Shown here piece after piece: positions 37,901 through 45,686 of a DNA stretch of 55,314 nt. The position numbers and the translations under genes are program-made. The stretch comes from an uncultured bacterium (GTDB lineage: Bacteria; Verrucomicrobiota; Kiritimatiellia; RFP12; UBA1067): assembly GCA_902799385.1 (NCBI GenBank), contig CADCAK010000006.1:3953-59266 (forward strand). Reading direction: 5' to 3'. Every line of letters begins with the position of its first letter. Positions within the stretch are counted from its first letter, which is position 1. The notes under the pieces were generated by a model. That model saw only the letters and a list, made by a program, of their open reading frames with translations, did no database searches and had not been told where the DNA came from.

Positions 37901-39559
37901 ACGATCACGGGCGCGGGCGGCTTGACGTTCACCGGCACCGGCACGACGAGGGTGTTCGCCGACCAGTCGTATCTCGGCACGACCACAGTCTCGAGCGGCA
38001 CGACGCTTTCCGTCACCACTGTCACCTTCGCGGGGCCGGTGGCGTTTGCGGCTGGCTCGATATTGAATGTTGCTGCGTATACTGCCGGCGTTGTGCCGCT
38101 CTCGGCAAGTGTACTGACGCTTCCGGCGGAAGGCACGGTCGGCCTCACGCTGAACGGCGGCGCGTTCCCTGTTGGTGTTTACTCCATCTGCTCCGTGGCA
38201 GGCGTGACGGCGGCGGACGGCGCGAAGTTCGCGCCCTCCACCGGTTGTGAAACGGCAAGCTGGAAGGTTGTCGGCGACACGCTGGTTCTCACGGTCGGCA
38301 CGGTTGCGGACAACTACTGGACGGGATTTGCAGGAGACGGCAAGATGTCCACGCCCGGCAACTGGGCGGGCGGTACCGCTCCAACAGACGGCGAGGATGT
38401 CGATTTCTCCAGTGTGACGGTAACGACGAGGATCAACGCCGACATTGCAAACGCCACGTTCGGCGCCGTGACGATGGGGTCGGGGCCTGTCATCTTCACG
38501 AACGACAACATGAAGGCGACGTCGTTCAGCGATCTGGAAAAGGTCGCGGTCGCTGAAAACTCCACCGTCACGCTCGATGGCGACCTCGTGTTCGGCATGG
38601 ACGTTGAGTCCCACGTCTGCAGATATGTCTTTGAAGGCGGAAAATTCGTTGTCACCGGAAAGATCATTGCAACGCCCGAACAGACGGGAAATCTCTATCC
38701 GTGCGAGAACGCGCCAGGCTGGATTTCGGCCAAGGGGCTTGTCAATAACGCAGCCGCCAACAACTTCTACCTTGTTCAAGCGCAAAATTGGCAGGCAAAT
38801 TGGATGATCGGGGAAGACGGCATTTCCGGGTCGCGGAGATTTTTCGTCGGGAGTTCTGGCAAAGGCACCGCGACAATCAAGGCGACGGCGGATTTCTCCG
38901 TCTCCGCCGGCATCATCCAGTACAACAACCTCGTGCTCGAGCCTGACGGGCATAAAATCACGCTCGGCACGAACGTGACCGTCTTTGCGGGTGGCATCTA
39001 CGGCGGCGGCGCGAACGGCTTGACGACCGTAAAAGGCCCCGGCAAGGTTGTCGTCAACTACAACGTAACCGATCTCACGTCTAACGCCAATTCGCTAAAG
39101 AATGCGTTTAGGGTCGCCGACGGCGGAACGCTCGCCATCGTCCCCGGCGCCAATCCCAGCGTCAGCACCGACAACAACGGCACGCTCACGGTCAATTCCG
39201 GCGCGACGCTTGAAGTTGCAGAATCCGGCACGGTCGCGCCCGGCGGCAACCTTACGCTTGCCGACGGCGCGGCGCTCGCGTTCAACTTCACGGAGAATAA
39301 GGTGGCGCCGGTGCTGGACGTGACGGGCAAGACTGTAACGGTGGCTGGTACGGTGAATGTCAAAATAGCGGCGGCATCTGGCATCCGGCCTGTCACTGCG
39401 GGCGGCAAGTTCACGTTGACCTCCGGCGGCAAGTTCGCTGGTGTGACAGTTTCACTTGATGAAACCAACAAGCCTGATTGGGCACTGGGTGTTTCGGTCG
39501 AGAACGGCAACGTCGTCCTCGACGTCAGGCCGCTGGGCACGATATTCCTCATCAAGTAA
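34931..39559 (+). CDS. Giant secreted beta-helix (passenger-like) protein with discoidin-like domain
   Basis: A 1,542-residue protein. Its first 15 residues equal those of the upstream gene, and a signal cleavage near AASSTWAG is likely. Residues ~75-260 resemble an F5/8-C discoidin-like carbohydrate-binding domain (AVTYDFGEGEQ, KYRLYMTRNS, WTFEGSNDNATWTSLDS, YYRITFTS). The rest is rich in Gly, Thr and Val with autotransporter-passenger-like repeats, for example TYTGGTVLAEGTLAL and GTTTVSSGTTLSV. A block DWSKFTFGTDASKP is present twice, 420 residues apart. No C-terminal outer-membrane barrel, PEP-CTERM or LPXTG-type signal is visible (it ends RPLGTIFLIK). Only 21 bases separate it from the FAD/GH97 gene, so they are likely co-transcribed. 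It may be an adhesin or glycan-binding surface layer. Confidence 0.75.
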   Translation: MKTPTKRATRRLAASIAIATALAASSTWAGDRTISENYTLTDYETVDGVLTVASGVTVDLKGYHLTVQGLAGDGTITNSANYSSDLTSPDTTQTHVTWVTKFGTGNDVANGNLRDNTTTPRNLFNDSELVAETNDNDKRILVEKANLPLAVTYDFGEGEQKKVGKYRLYMTRNSTKTKYYSRGPKAWTFEGSNDNATWTSLDSKSDITWAAYNASSNPYKEEYVIGNEASYRYYRITFTSSNDGSFLELNRLEYFSSPELHVAVAAGESVTNSTVAIAGSVKVVKDGEGEFAMAKDETYTGGTVLAEGTLALTGTVGSFDWSKFTFGTDASKPVTLRVGEGATLSPSATMSIGTVAGCSSKLVVDGGTVSAAAMHIGESSGSVGLVEVNGGTLSVPNDIYMGFADNSTATLTINGGTVEVGSSYQLFSANASGSHGTINLNGGILMTRRIAHYRGSCTINFNGGTLQANAGNADFIKSGTTVNVGADGGTIDSGNFAVLANAPIVGTGAMTFKGGGSITLGDVPAYTGGTVVEAGTTLKLSAAAMTALAANPVAMNIPVGGAADGTVVFEVTDSDTFTQAEVDAMGVTGTDASRYALALAEGGTKVVVVDTYAGEYVWNGGSSGASWKASGNWSKNGAPGNWYDSTRAVFEHDGDAASVDSAVTAASVTFRADATVSGSAALAASEIVVSNGVSATVSAPTAGVIEKTGPGTLTLSQDRTDAATTLSEGTLALAGTAALDWSKFTFGTDASKPVTLRIGETATLANIPSGENEWHLGTVATSTVYKAGGDWSLSGSKFSLGAPGALASFYHEGGTITTASRFAIGDALGRGYFEISGGTIKTTGGDTGRRTLIGNTAEGTMVVKSGGNLVVENNGLFVGVSQGGVGVLTVDNGGTVSVASSVVFNLNSADSSGTVNLKSGGVLSAHRMYRNIDGLATFNFDGGTLVITGNNAADKLFSKQDGSGVVTVTVSENGGTIDNGGNANSSAIANTITGAGGLTFTGTGTTRVFADQSYLGTTTVSSGTTLSVTTVTFAGPVAFAAGSILNVAAYTAGVVPLSASVLTLPAEGTVGLTLNGGAFPVGVYSICSVAGVTAADGAKFAPSTGCETASWKVVGDTLVLTVGTVADNYWTGFAGDGKMSTPGNWAGGTAPTDGEDVDFSSVTVTTRINADIANATFGAVTMGSGPVIFTNDNMKATSFSDLEKVAVAENSTVTLDGDLVFGMDVESHVCRYVFEGGKFVVTGKIIATPEQTGNLYPCENAPGWISAKGLVNNAAANNFYLVQAQNWQANWMIGEDGISGSRRFFVGSSGKGTATIKATADFSVSAGIIQYNNLVLEPDGHKITLGTNVTVFAGGIYGGGANGLTTVKGPGKVVVNYNVTDLTSNANSLKNAFRVADGGTLAIVPGANPSVSTDNNGTLTVNSGATLEVAESGTVAPGGNLTLADGAALAFNFTENKVAPVLDVTGKTVTVAGTVNVKIAAASGIRPVTAGGKFTLTSGGKFAGVTVSLDETNKPDWALGVSVENGNVVLDVRPLGTIFLIK

Positions 39560-39590
39560 TTCGCTGCGGGCTTCTTCCCGCACCACTCCA

Positions 39591-39614
39591 ATCCCCCGTC
39601 ATCCGACGGGGGAT
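39591..39614 (+). terminator. Hairpin after beta-helix gene
   Basis: A 10-bp perfect stem ATCCCCCGTC / GACGGGGGAT with loop ATCC, followed by a weak TTTG. The next extended -10 starts four bases later. Confidence 0.65.
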
Positions 39615-39617
39615 TTG

Positions 39618-39626
39618 TGCTATAAT
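39618..39626 (+). promoter_or_regulatory. Extended -10 promoter ahead of VapBC remnant
   Basis: TGC-TATAAT (hexamer 39621-39626), then GGAGGAAATGACATG with a good ribosome site for ATG 39649. Confidence 0.65.
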
Positions 39627-39648
39627 ATGCGGAGTCGGAGGAAATGAC

Positions 39649-39790
39649 ATGCTGGTGGGCGCACTCTTGGAGGGTACGAGGATGGATTCTACATGGCACC
39701 TGATTTTGACGAACCGTTGGAGTGTTTCAAGGAGTACATGTGAAATACCTTCTTGATACGAATGCGCTGCTGTACATCTTTATCGAATAA
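39649..39790 (+). pseudogene. Remnant of a VapBC toxin-antitoxin module
   Basis: ATG 39649 begins MLVGALLEG. Another frame, open from 39648 to a stop at 39741-39743, reads YEDGFYMAPDFDEPLECFKEYM in two parts, which resembles the usual C-terminus of short Phd/VapB antitoxins (DFDEPLE-FKEYM). The two halves join only if the frame shifts near 39675, and most of the antitoxin is missing. The last residue overlaps a GTG at 39740 that starts KYLLDTNALLYIF, the canonical N-terminus of a VapC PIN toxin, which hits TAA at 39788-39790 after 16 codons. The promoter and ribosome site survive. The identification rests on short motifs, but both halves and their order agree. Confidence 0.6.
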
Positions 39791-39794
39791 TGTC

Positions 39795-40601
39795 ATGGAC
39801 AAGTTTAGCGCCAGACATCCTATTCTCTTTCAACTGCTGGTTTTCATTGCCGCGTTCATCCTTGTGCTGGTCGTTTCCCTCGGCGCGAGCGTGACGTGCT
39901 CCGCAGAAGCGGAGGCCCAGAATATGCACGTGGCGATAGGACGCTTGATTGCGGGCGGCGTTTTGTTTCTGGTATTTATACGCTACTTCAATATCAAGAA
40001 GCAGCTTTCAGGCATTGTCGTCATGCTACCTGCCTTGCTTTTCGCAGTATGGAACATCGTCTTGCACTTTTCGACGGGTGGCGTTCGTGCAGAGAACTAT
40101 GCATGTGCGCTTATACTCGGGCTTGCGCCTGCTGTTTTCGAGGAGGTAGTGTTCAGGGGTGTATTCATCCACAACCTGAGGGCGAACGGCCGCAGTCCGA
40201 TGTCTGCGCTTTTGATTTCGGCCATCTTCTTCGGTGTCGTCCACATGACAAATCTTCTCGGCTCGCAACATATTATCAACGTGATAATCCAGGTGAGCTA
40301 CTCCATTGTGGTCGGTCTGGTGTTCGGCGCGATCTACATCAGGACGGGTGACTTGGTATCCGTCATCGTTGCCCATGCCATAATTGACATCTCTTCCAAG
40401 ATTCTCCCGAGCGGTCAGGTAATCGCGTTTCAGTGGTGTATTGCCCTGATCGCACTCCTAGTCGTGGAAACGTTTTATGCCGTCCATTTGATGCATTCAA
40501 TGGCTGCGGACTCAACAAGCGCGAGCAGGTCGGGCAAGTCTGCCGCGCTTCGGCTGAAATGCTCGCCAATTTCCGCTCAGACGCGCGGCAATTTGGTATA
40601 A
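39795..40601 (+). CDS. CPBP-family intramembrane metalloprotease
   Basis: A 268-residue membrane protein with about seven or eight hydrophobic segments. The CPBP (Abi/Rce1-like) motifs are present: Glu116-Glu117-xxx-Arg121 in FEEVVFRGVF, then FFGVVHM with a conserved His, and HAIIDISS near the C-terminus. Such proteins cleave or modify prenylated or membrane peptides; some protect against bacteriocins. The gene starts 4 bases after the VapC remnant stop. Its own stop TAA is embedded in the -10 hexamer of the next promoter (TTG GTA TAA T). Confidence 0.85.
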   Translation: MDKFSARHPILFQLLVFIAAFILVLVVSLGASVTCSAEAEAQNMHVAIGRLIAGGVLFLVFIRYFNIKKQLSGIVVMLPALLFAVWNIVLHFSTGGVRAENYACALILGLAPAVFEEVVFRGVFIHNLRANGRSPMSALLISAIFFGVVHMTNLLGSQHIINVIIQVSYSIVVGLVFGAIYIRTGDLVSVIVAHAIIDISSKILPSGQVIAFQWCIALIALLVVETFYAVHLMHSMAADSTSASRSGKSAALRLKCSPISAQTRGNLV

Positions 40602-40602
40602 T
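40594..40602 (+). promoter_or_regulatory. Extended -10 promoter overlapping CPBP stop, predicted leaderless
   Basis: TGG-TATAAT (hexamer 40597-40602), 7 bases (ACGCGAC), then ATG 40610 of a 9-codon ORF. It also serves the thioredoxin-like gene at 40665. Confidence 0.7.
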
Positions 40603-40609
40603 ACGCGAC

Positions 40610-40639
40610 ATGACGAACGTCGGCGACTTGCCGACGTAA
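40610..40639 (+). CDS. Nine-codon leaderless ORF (candidate leader peptide)
   Basis: ATG ACG AAC GTC ... TAA encodes MTNVGDLPT. It starts 7 bases after the -10 hexamer, and its start context matches that of the G-tract ORF at 30926. A hairpin GTCGGC-GACTT-GCCGAC lies within it. It may regulate or simply precede the thioredoxin-like gene. Nothing beyond position and spacing supports translation. Confidence 0.35.
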   Translation: MTNVGDLPT

Positions 40640-40664
40640 AACTGCAAACAAAAGGAATACGACC

Positions 40665-41597
40665 ATGACGATTAAAAATCTGCTGTCTGCCGCTGCCGCA
40701 GTCTCCACTTGCGCACTCTTCGCCACGTCTACGCCCGATGGCTGGACCGACGACTTCGACGCTGCAAAGGCCCAGGCGAAGTCCGAAGGCAAGCTCCTTC
40801 TCGTTGACTTCTCCGGCAGCGACTGGTGCGGCTGGTGCAAGAAGCTCGACAAGGAGGTCTTTGCCACGTCCGAGTTCCTCGGCGGAGTGACGAACGACTA
40901 CGTCCTCGTCATGATCGACTCGCCGAGCAACAAGTCGCTCCTCTCCGAAAAGGCGAAGGAGCAGAACCCGAAGCTCGCCAGGAAGTACAAGGTGTCCGGC
41001 TACCCGACCGTGCTGATCATGGATTGCGAAGGCGAGGTCGTCGAGAAGACCGGCTACCGCAGGGGCGGGCCCCAGCCGTATGTCGAATACCTGCAGGGGG
41101 TGAAGAAGTCCGCAGCTGGGTTCATTGCGCTTTCCGCAGAAATCGCCAAGCTCAAGGAGGGCGACCCGGCGCGTCTTGCGAAGATCGACAAATTCCTGTC
41201 GGGGCTTGACAACGAGCAGCTTGAGAGCCGTGCGAAACTGGCTGACGAGCTGTTGGCCAACGACCCAGACGGAAAGTACGCCGCGAAGTATCCGGTCATT
41301 TCGGTTGTGAAGCCGGTCAGGGAAAAGATGCGCAAGATCTTCTCCGGTCTGAATGGCGAATTCACCACGCGCATTTCCGCCGCTGCGAAGGAGGCGGGCG
41401 TCAAGCCCAAGGACCTTTCCGAGCAGAAGCGGAAGGAAATCGAAAAGGAGGTGGATGCCCTTGCCTTCGAGCGGCTGACCGCCCTCAAGTCTGAGATCGA
41501 CGCCGCAAAGGCAAAGGCCCCGGCGTCCGTCGAGGGCGACTTGCAGGCCATTGACGACCAGGTCGCACGCATCCTCAAGAACATCAAGAAAGACTGA
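40665..41597 (+). CDS. Secreted thioredoxin-like protein
   Basis: A 310-residue protein with a signal peptide (MTIKNLLSAAAAVSTCALFA). A thioredoxin fold occupies ~25-150. The redox motif Cys55-Gly-Trp-Cys58 is preceded by DFSGSDWCGWC, and the cis-Pro segment is KVSGYPTVLIMD. The C-terminal ~150 residues are Lys/Glu-rich and helical, probably coiled coil, and unassigned. This fits the periplasmic thioredoxin-like disulphide reductases or isomerases common in PVC and Bacteroidetes. AAAGGA lies a few bases upstream of the ATG. Confidence 0.82.
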   Translation: MTIKNLLSAAAAVSTCALFATSTPDGWTDDFDAAKAQAKSEGKLLLVDFSGSDWCGWCKKLDKEVFATSEFLGGVTNDYVLVMIDSPSNKSLLSEKAKEQNPKLARKYKVSGYPTVLIMDCEGEVVEKTGYRRGGPQPYVEYLQGVKKSAAGFIALSAEIAKLKEGDPARLAKIDKFLSGLDNEQLESRAKLADELLANDPDGKYAAKYPVISVVKPVREKMRKIFSGLNGEFTTRISAAAKEAGVKPKDLSEQKRKEIEKEVDALAFERLTALKSEIDAAKAKAPASVEGDLQAIDDQVARILKNIKKD

Positions 41598-41647
41598 TTC
41601 TGAAGGGCCGTTCGGGAGGACGCTCGTCCAAGAGAAAGGTTTATTGT

Positions 41648-41932
41648 ATGGAAAACGACGTGACTGTTGCGAATCGGAACACCAAGGCGAAGCTTTCGGA
41701 GTTTCGATGGTTTGGGGCATGGATTGTCTTTTACCTGTCGTCGGTAATCGGCGGGACGATGATGGGGCTCGTTGCCGGCGCCGCCGTCGGGGCGATCCTT
41801 GGCATTCTCGGATTTGACACGAAGGTTATTGCCGCCATTTGCGCGGTGCTTGGATTTGTCCTTGGCGCGATCCTGTCGTACACCCTGTTTCGTATCCTCG
41901 TCCAGAAGATGATCGTCGACAAGATCGTCTAG
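41648..41932 (+). CDS. Small two-helix membrane protein of unknown function
   Basis: A 94-residue protein. A charged N-terminus (~22 residues) is followed by two or three hydrophobic segments rich in Gly and Ala (GTMMGLVAGAAVGAILGILGF and AAICAVLGFVLGAIL). Glycine-zipper-like patterns (GxxxG) are visible. No family is recognised. It is 50 bases downstream of the thioredoxin-like gene and probably in the same transcript. Confidence 0.55.
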   Translation: MENDVTVANRNTKAKLSEFRWFGAWIVFYLSSVIGGTMMGLVAGAAVGAILGILGFDTKVIAAICAVLGFVLGAILSYTLFRILVQKMIVDKIV

Positions 41933-42010
41933 AGTCAAGAAGGCAAGTGCCCATGTGAGTCCAAAGGGCATAAACTGCCCTAGGCGTGATCGGCTTCGAT
42001 CGCTCACAGT

Positions 42011-42042
42011 CGCCGTCGACGCCAACGTCGCGGCGGCTTTTT
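42011..42042 (+). terminator. Terminator abutting cysS promoter
   Basis: A 10-bp stem, CGCCG-t-CGACG / CGTCG-CGGCG, with one bulged T and loop CCAA, then GC and five T. The T-run continues into TGGTATAAT. Confidence 0.75.
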
Positions 42043-42050
42043 GGTATAAT
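42042..42050 (+). promoter_or_regulatory. Extended -10 promoter for cysS, predicted leaderless
   Basis: TGG-TATAAT (hexamer 42045-42050), 7 bases (ATATGGC), then ATG-ATG at 42058. Confidence 0.75.
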
Positions 42051-42057
42051 ATATGGC

Positions 42058-43419
42058 ATGATGAATGTCTATAACTCGCTGACGCGCAGGGTCGAGGAGC
42101 TTAAACCCCTTGTGGGGAACGAAATCCGCCTCTACACTTGCGGTCCTACAGTCTACAATTTCGCGCATATCGGCAACTTCCGCGCCTACGCCTTCGAGGA
42201 CATCCTGCGCCGCGTCGTCCAGTTCAACGGCATGAAGATCCGCCAGGTGATGAACTTGACCGACGTGGACGACAAGACGATACGCGGCGCAAACGCCGCA
42301 GGCGTCGCGCTCACGGACTACACGAAGACGTACAAGGACGCGTTCTTCGCGGACCTCAAGAAGCTCAACATCCAGCCGGCCGAGGTCTATCCCGCCGCGA
42401 CGGACCACATCCCCGAGATGATCGCGCTCGTCTCGAAGCTGATGGAGAAGGGCGTCGCCTACCAGAGCGAGGACGGCTCGGTATATTTCAAGGTCCGCGA
42501 GTTCCCGGGCTACGGCAAGCTCGCCCACATCGACTTCGACAACCAGCGCACGGGACTTCGCTGCGCGGCTGACGAGTACGACAAGGAGAACGTCGGCGAC
42601 TTCGCGCTCTGGAAGGCGTGGGAGGAATCCGACGGGCCCGTCGGCTGGGATTCCCCGTGGGGACGCGGCCGCCCCGGCTGGCACATCGAATGCTCCGCGA
42701 TGTCGATGAAGTACCTCGGCGAGACGTTCGACCTGCATACGGGCGGCATAGACAATCTCTTCCCCCACCACGAAAACGAGATCGCCCAGGCAGAGGCCGC
42801 GACGGGCAGGGAGTTCGTGAGGACCTGGATGCACTGCGCGCACCTGCGCGTGAACGGCGAAAAAATGTCGAAGAGCGCGGGCAACTTCTTCACTCTCCGC
42901 GATCTTCTCGAAAAGGGATACACCGGACGCGAAATCCGCTATGTCCTGATCAACGCGCACTATCGCACGGGACTCAACTTCGCGTTCTCCGCGCTTGAGG
43001 ACGCGAGAAAGGCGCTCGACAAGATCGACCGCTGCGTTGAGCAGGCGACCGACGGCGAGGCGCCGGAATGGGCGACGAAGCACCTTCAGGACTTTGCTGA
43101 CGCCGTAAACGACGACCTCAACCTGCCGCGTGCGTTCGCGGCGCTCTTCGAGCTCGTCCGCGACGCAAACGGAAAGGGCGCTGCGGGAACGCTCGGCGTG
43201 TTCAAGCGCATGGATGAGGTGCTTGGCGTAATCTTCTTCGAAAACGAGAAGAAGGAAGAGGAGATTCCCGCCGAAGTCAAGGCATTGCTCGACGAACGCG
43301 CCGAGGCGAGGAAGGCGAAGAACTGGGCGGAGTCCGACCGGCTCCGCGACGCAATCGCCGCGCTCGGCTGGGCCGTCAAGGACTCCAAGGAAGGCCAGTC
43401 CTGCGCCAAGAAGCAGTAA
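42058..43419 (+). CDS. cysS: Cysteinyl-tRNA synthetase
   Basis: A 453-residue class Ia synthetase. LYTCGPTVYNFAHIGN contains the zinc Cys and the HIGN variant of HIGH at 37-40. Further zinc ligands lie in GWHIECSAM and HHENEIAQ, and KMSKS is at 269-273. It charges tRNA-Cys with cysteine. ATG 42058 is followed by a second ATG at 42061 that could also serve. The stop overlaps the dxr start (TAATGG). Confidence 0.95.
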   Translation: MMNVYNSLTRRVEELKPLVGNEIRLYTCGPTVYNFAHIGNFRAYAFEDILRRVVQFNGMKIRQVMNLTDVDDKTIRGANAAGVALTDYTKTYKDAFFADLKKLNIQPAEVYPAATDHIPEMIALVSKLMEKGVAYQSEDGSVYFKVREFPGYGKLAHIDFDNQRTGLRCAADEYDKENVGDFALWKAWEESDGPVGWDSPWGRGRPGWHIECSAMSMKYLGETFDLHTGGIDNLFPHHENEIAQAEAATGREFVRTWMHCAHLRVNGEKMSKSAGNFFTLRDLLEKGYTGREIRYVLINAHYRTGLNFAFSALEDARKALDKIDRCVEQATDGEAPEWATKHLQDFADAVNDDLNLPRAFAALFELVRDANGKGAAGTLGVFKRMDEVLGVIFFENEKKEEEIPAEVKALLDERAEARKAKNWAESDRLRDAIAALGWAVKDSKEGQSCAKKQ

Positions 43420-44507
43420 TGGCGAAGAAGATAGTCATACTCGGGGCGACGGGGTCGATTGGCATGAATGCGATCGACGTCGTCCGCTCGCATCCCGACG
43501 ACTTCAAGGTCGTCGCGCTTGCGGTGCGCAATTCGCGCGGGCAGTGCGAGGCGCTTGCGCGCGAGCTTGGCGCGAAGGCGTACTGCGGCGAAGACGCGGC
43601 GGTTCGCGCCGTCGAGGAGAGTGACGCCGACGTATGCCTCGTCGCGACCGTCGGGATGTCGGGCCTTAAGCCGACCATGGCCGCCGTCGAGAGGGGGATG
43701 GATGTCGCGCTCGCCACGAAGGAAGTCATGGTGATGGCGGGCGAGTTCGTCACGCGCCGCGCCAGGGAAAGGGGCGCGCGGCTCCTTCCCGTGGACAGCG
43801 AGCATTCGGCGATCTTCCAGTGCCTGCAGGGATCGCCGCGCGAATCTGTCGAGCGGCTTGTCCTGACGGCGAGCGGCGGGCCGTTCCTCGACGAGCCCGC
43901 CGACCTTTCGTCCGTCGCGCCCGCGCAGGCGCTCAACCATCCGCGCTGGAAGATGGGGCCAAAGGTGACGATTGACAGCTCCACGATGATGAACAAGGGC
44001 TTCGAGGTCCTTGAGGCGCACTGGCTCTTCGACGTGCCCGTCGGGAAGATTGACGTCGTCGTCCATCCTGAGTCGATCGTCCACTCACTCGTCACATTCT
44101 CCGACGGCGCGACGCTTGCGCAGCTGTCGCCGCCCGACATGCGCGTCGCGATACAGTATGCGCTGACATGGCCGGGCCGCCTCGCGTCGAAGCGCGAACG
44201 GCTCGACCTCGCTGCGCTCGGCTCGCTTACGTTCCGCGCGCCCGATCCGGTGCGGTTCCCCTGCCTGCGGCTCGTAAAGGAGGCGTGCGAGCGCGGAGGA
44301 TGCTCTACGGCCGTTCTCGCGACGGCCGATGAACTTGCGGTAAAGGCGTTCCTCGACGGCAGGATCAAGTACACCGACATCGCGGCGACGGTCGCAGACT
44401 GCCTGGAGCATGCGCCCGAAATCCCATGCGATTCCCTTGACGCGGTCTGGGCGGCTAGCGACTGGGTTGTTTCACACCTGCAGTCAAGTATTTGGTATAA
44501 TAAATAA
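43419..44507 (+). CDS. dxr: 1-deoxy-D-xylulose 5-phosphate reductoisomerase
   Basis: A 362-residue NADPH enzyme making MEP, the first committed step of the non-mevalonate isoprenoid pathway. The nucleotide motif GATGSIG is at 9-15. NKEVMV-like ATKEVMVMAGEF, VDSEHSAIFQCL, TASGGPF and HPRWKMGPKVTIDSSTMMNKG are all present. The length is slightly short of the usual ~390. Its last codons (WYNK-stop) encode the -10 box of the next promoter. It forms an envelope/isoprenoid cluster with rseP and ispG. Confidence 0.95.
   Translation: MAKKIVILGATGSIGMNAIDVVRSHPDDFKVVALAVRNSRGQCEALARELGAKAYCGEDAAVRAVEESDADVCLVATVGMSGLKPTMAAVERGMDVALATKEVMVMAGEFVTRRARERGARLLPVDSEHSAIFQCLQGSPRESVERLVLTASGGPFLDEPADLSSVAPAQALNHPRWKMGPKVTIDSSTMMNKGFEVLEAHWLFDVPVGKIDVVVHPESIVHSLVTFSDGATLAQLSPPDMRVAIQYALTWPGRLASKRERLDLAALGSLTFRAPDPVRFPCLRLVKEACERGGCSTAVLATADELAVKAFLDGRIKYTDIAATVADCLEHAPEIPCDSLDAVWAASDWVVSHLQSSIWYNK
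44493..44501 (+). promoter_or_regulatory. Extended -10 promoter inside the 3' end of dxr
   Basis: TGG-TATAAT (hexamer 44496-44501) encoding Trp-Tyr-Asn of dxr. ATG 44511 follows 9 bases after the hexamer. Confidence 0.7.
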
Positions 44508-44510
44508 ATC

Positions 44511-45686
44511 ATGGAGATTTTAATCACAATCGGGTACATTGCGCTTTGCGTGCTCTTCTTTTCGCTCGCAATCGCCATCCACGAGTTTGGGCATTTCATC
44601 GTCGCGCTTAAGCTTGGGCTCAGGGTCGAGCGGTTCTCGATTGGCTTCGGTCCGGCCATTTGGAAGAAGACCTGGCGCGGGGTGGAGTATCGCGTCAGCT
44701 GGATTCCGCTTGGCGGCTATGTCATGATTCCCGACGTCGATCCGGAAGGCACGAAGGTGATAGAAGGGGGAACGGGAAACGGGAAACGCGGAACTGAAAA
44801 GAAAGAGATTTCGCCGTGGAAGGAGATCGCCGTCGCGGCCGCCGGCCCCGGCATGAACGTGCTTCTTGCCTTTGTGATCGCGCTTGTACTTTCGGCATTG
44901 CCTTCGGAAAGGTTTGGGGAGCTTCCGTGCGAGATCTTAAGTACGCTCGAAGGCAGCCCCGCTGAAAAGGCCGGCATCAAGCCCGGGGACACTGTTCTGT
45001 CGGTCGGCGGCAAGAAGGTTTCGACATGGTCCGAGATGCAGGTCGAGGTGCAGATCGCGGGGTTGAAGGAGACAGAATTCGCCATTCGCGACAGGGAAGG
45101 CGCGGAGCGGACTGTGCTTATCTCGCCCATGCAGGATGCGGTTACGGGGGTTTTCGCAATCGGCGCGCTGAGCATGCCGAAGGAGAATGGCATGACGCAC
45201 TGGCTGCCGCAGAGGAATCCGTTCAGGCAGCTCGCGTGGGACGCAGGGTCGATCTTCCGCGTCCTAAAGGGGCTTGTGACGCCCAAGGAGATGAAGAACA
45301 CGGCGAAGGCGCTTGGCGGGCCGCCCTTGCTCGTCGAGCTCATCTACAAGTCGGTGCGGAACGACTTCTGGGACGGACTTGGGTTCCTGCGCTACCTCAA
45401 CGTAAACCTTGCGGTCCTGAACCTCCTGCCGATACCAGTTCTCGACGGCGGGCTGATAATGTTCGCTCTCCTTGCGCTTGTTTTCCGCAGGCGCATCCCC
45501 GAGAAGGTCGTCTCCGCGCTTTCGATGACGTTCATGGTTCTTCTCCTCGGCGCGATGGCGATACTCATCTTCCGCGACGCCCAGCGCAGCTGGCGCATAC
45601 ACACCTACAAGCCGACGGCCGCAGAGAAGGCGGTCACGAATGCGATTACGACAGTCACGAATGAGACGGACAACGCGAGCGATTAA
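44511..45686 (+). CDS. rseP: Site-2 membrane metalloprotease RseP
   Basis: A 391-residue zinc protease. HEFGH at 24-28 lies in the first transmembrane helix, with GGYVMIPD after it. A single PDZ domain runs near ~145-230 (GSPAEKAGIKPGDTVLSVGG). The third zinc ligand region is NLLPIPVLDGG near the C-terminus. RseP cleaves anti-sigma factors or remnant signal peptides in the inner membrane. A GGGAACGGG-type repeat (44766-44795) sits in frame in the loop between the first helix domain and the next membrane segment. Its 3' end overlaps the start of ispG. Confidence 0.92.
   Translation: MEILITIGYIALCVLFFSLAIAIHEFGHFIVALKLGLRVERFSIGFGPAIWKKTWRGVEYRVSWIPLGGYVMIPDVDPEGTKVIEGGTGNGKRGTEKKEISPWKEIAVAAAGPGMNVLLAFVIALVLSALPSERFGELPCEILSTLEGSPAEKAGIKPGDTVLSVGGKKVSTWSEMQVEVQIAGLKETEFAIRDREGAERTVLISPMQDAVTGVFAIGALSMPKENGMTHWLPQRNPFRQLAWDAGSIFRVLKGLVTPKEMKNTAKALGGPPLLVELIYKSVRNDFWDGLGFLRYLNVNLAVLNLLPIPVLDGGLIMFALLALVFRRRIPEKVVSALSMTFMVLLLGAMAILIFRDAQRSWRIHTYKPTAAEKAVTNAITTVTNETDNASD
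44766..44795. repeat. GGGAACGGG-type repeat inside rseP
   Basis: GGGGGAACGGGAAACGGGAA, then ACGCGGAACTG, encodes a Gly/Asn/Lys loop (about residues 86-96) without breaking the frame. Confidence 0.75.

Noticed and set aside
39500-39559. PEP-CTERM or LPXTG sorting signal on the beta-helix protein
   Set aside because: The last residues (RPLGTIFLIK) lack the motif, hydrophobic helix and basic tail of either signal.
42058-42180. T-box or other riboswitch before cysS
   Set aside because: The start codon is 7 bases after the -10 box, leaving no leader to hold one; the upstream hairpin is a terminator.
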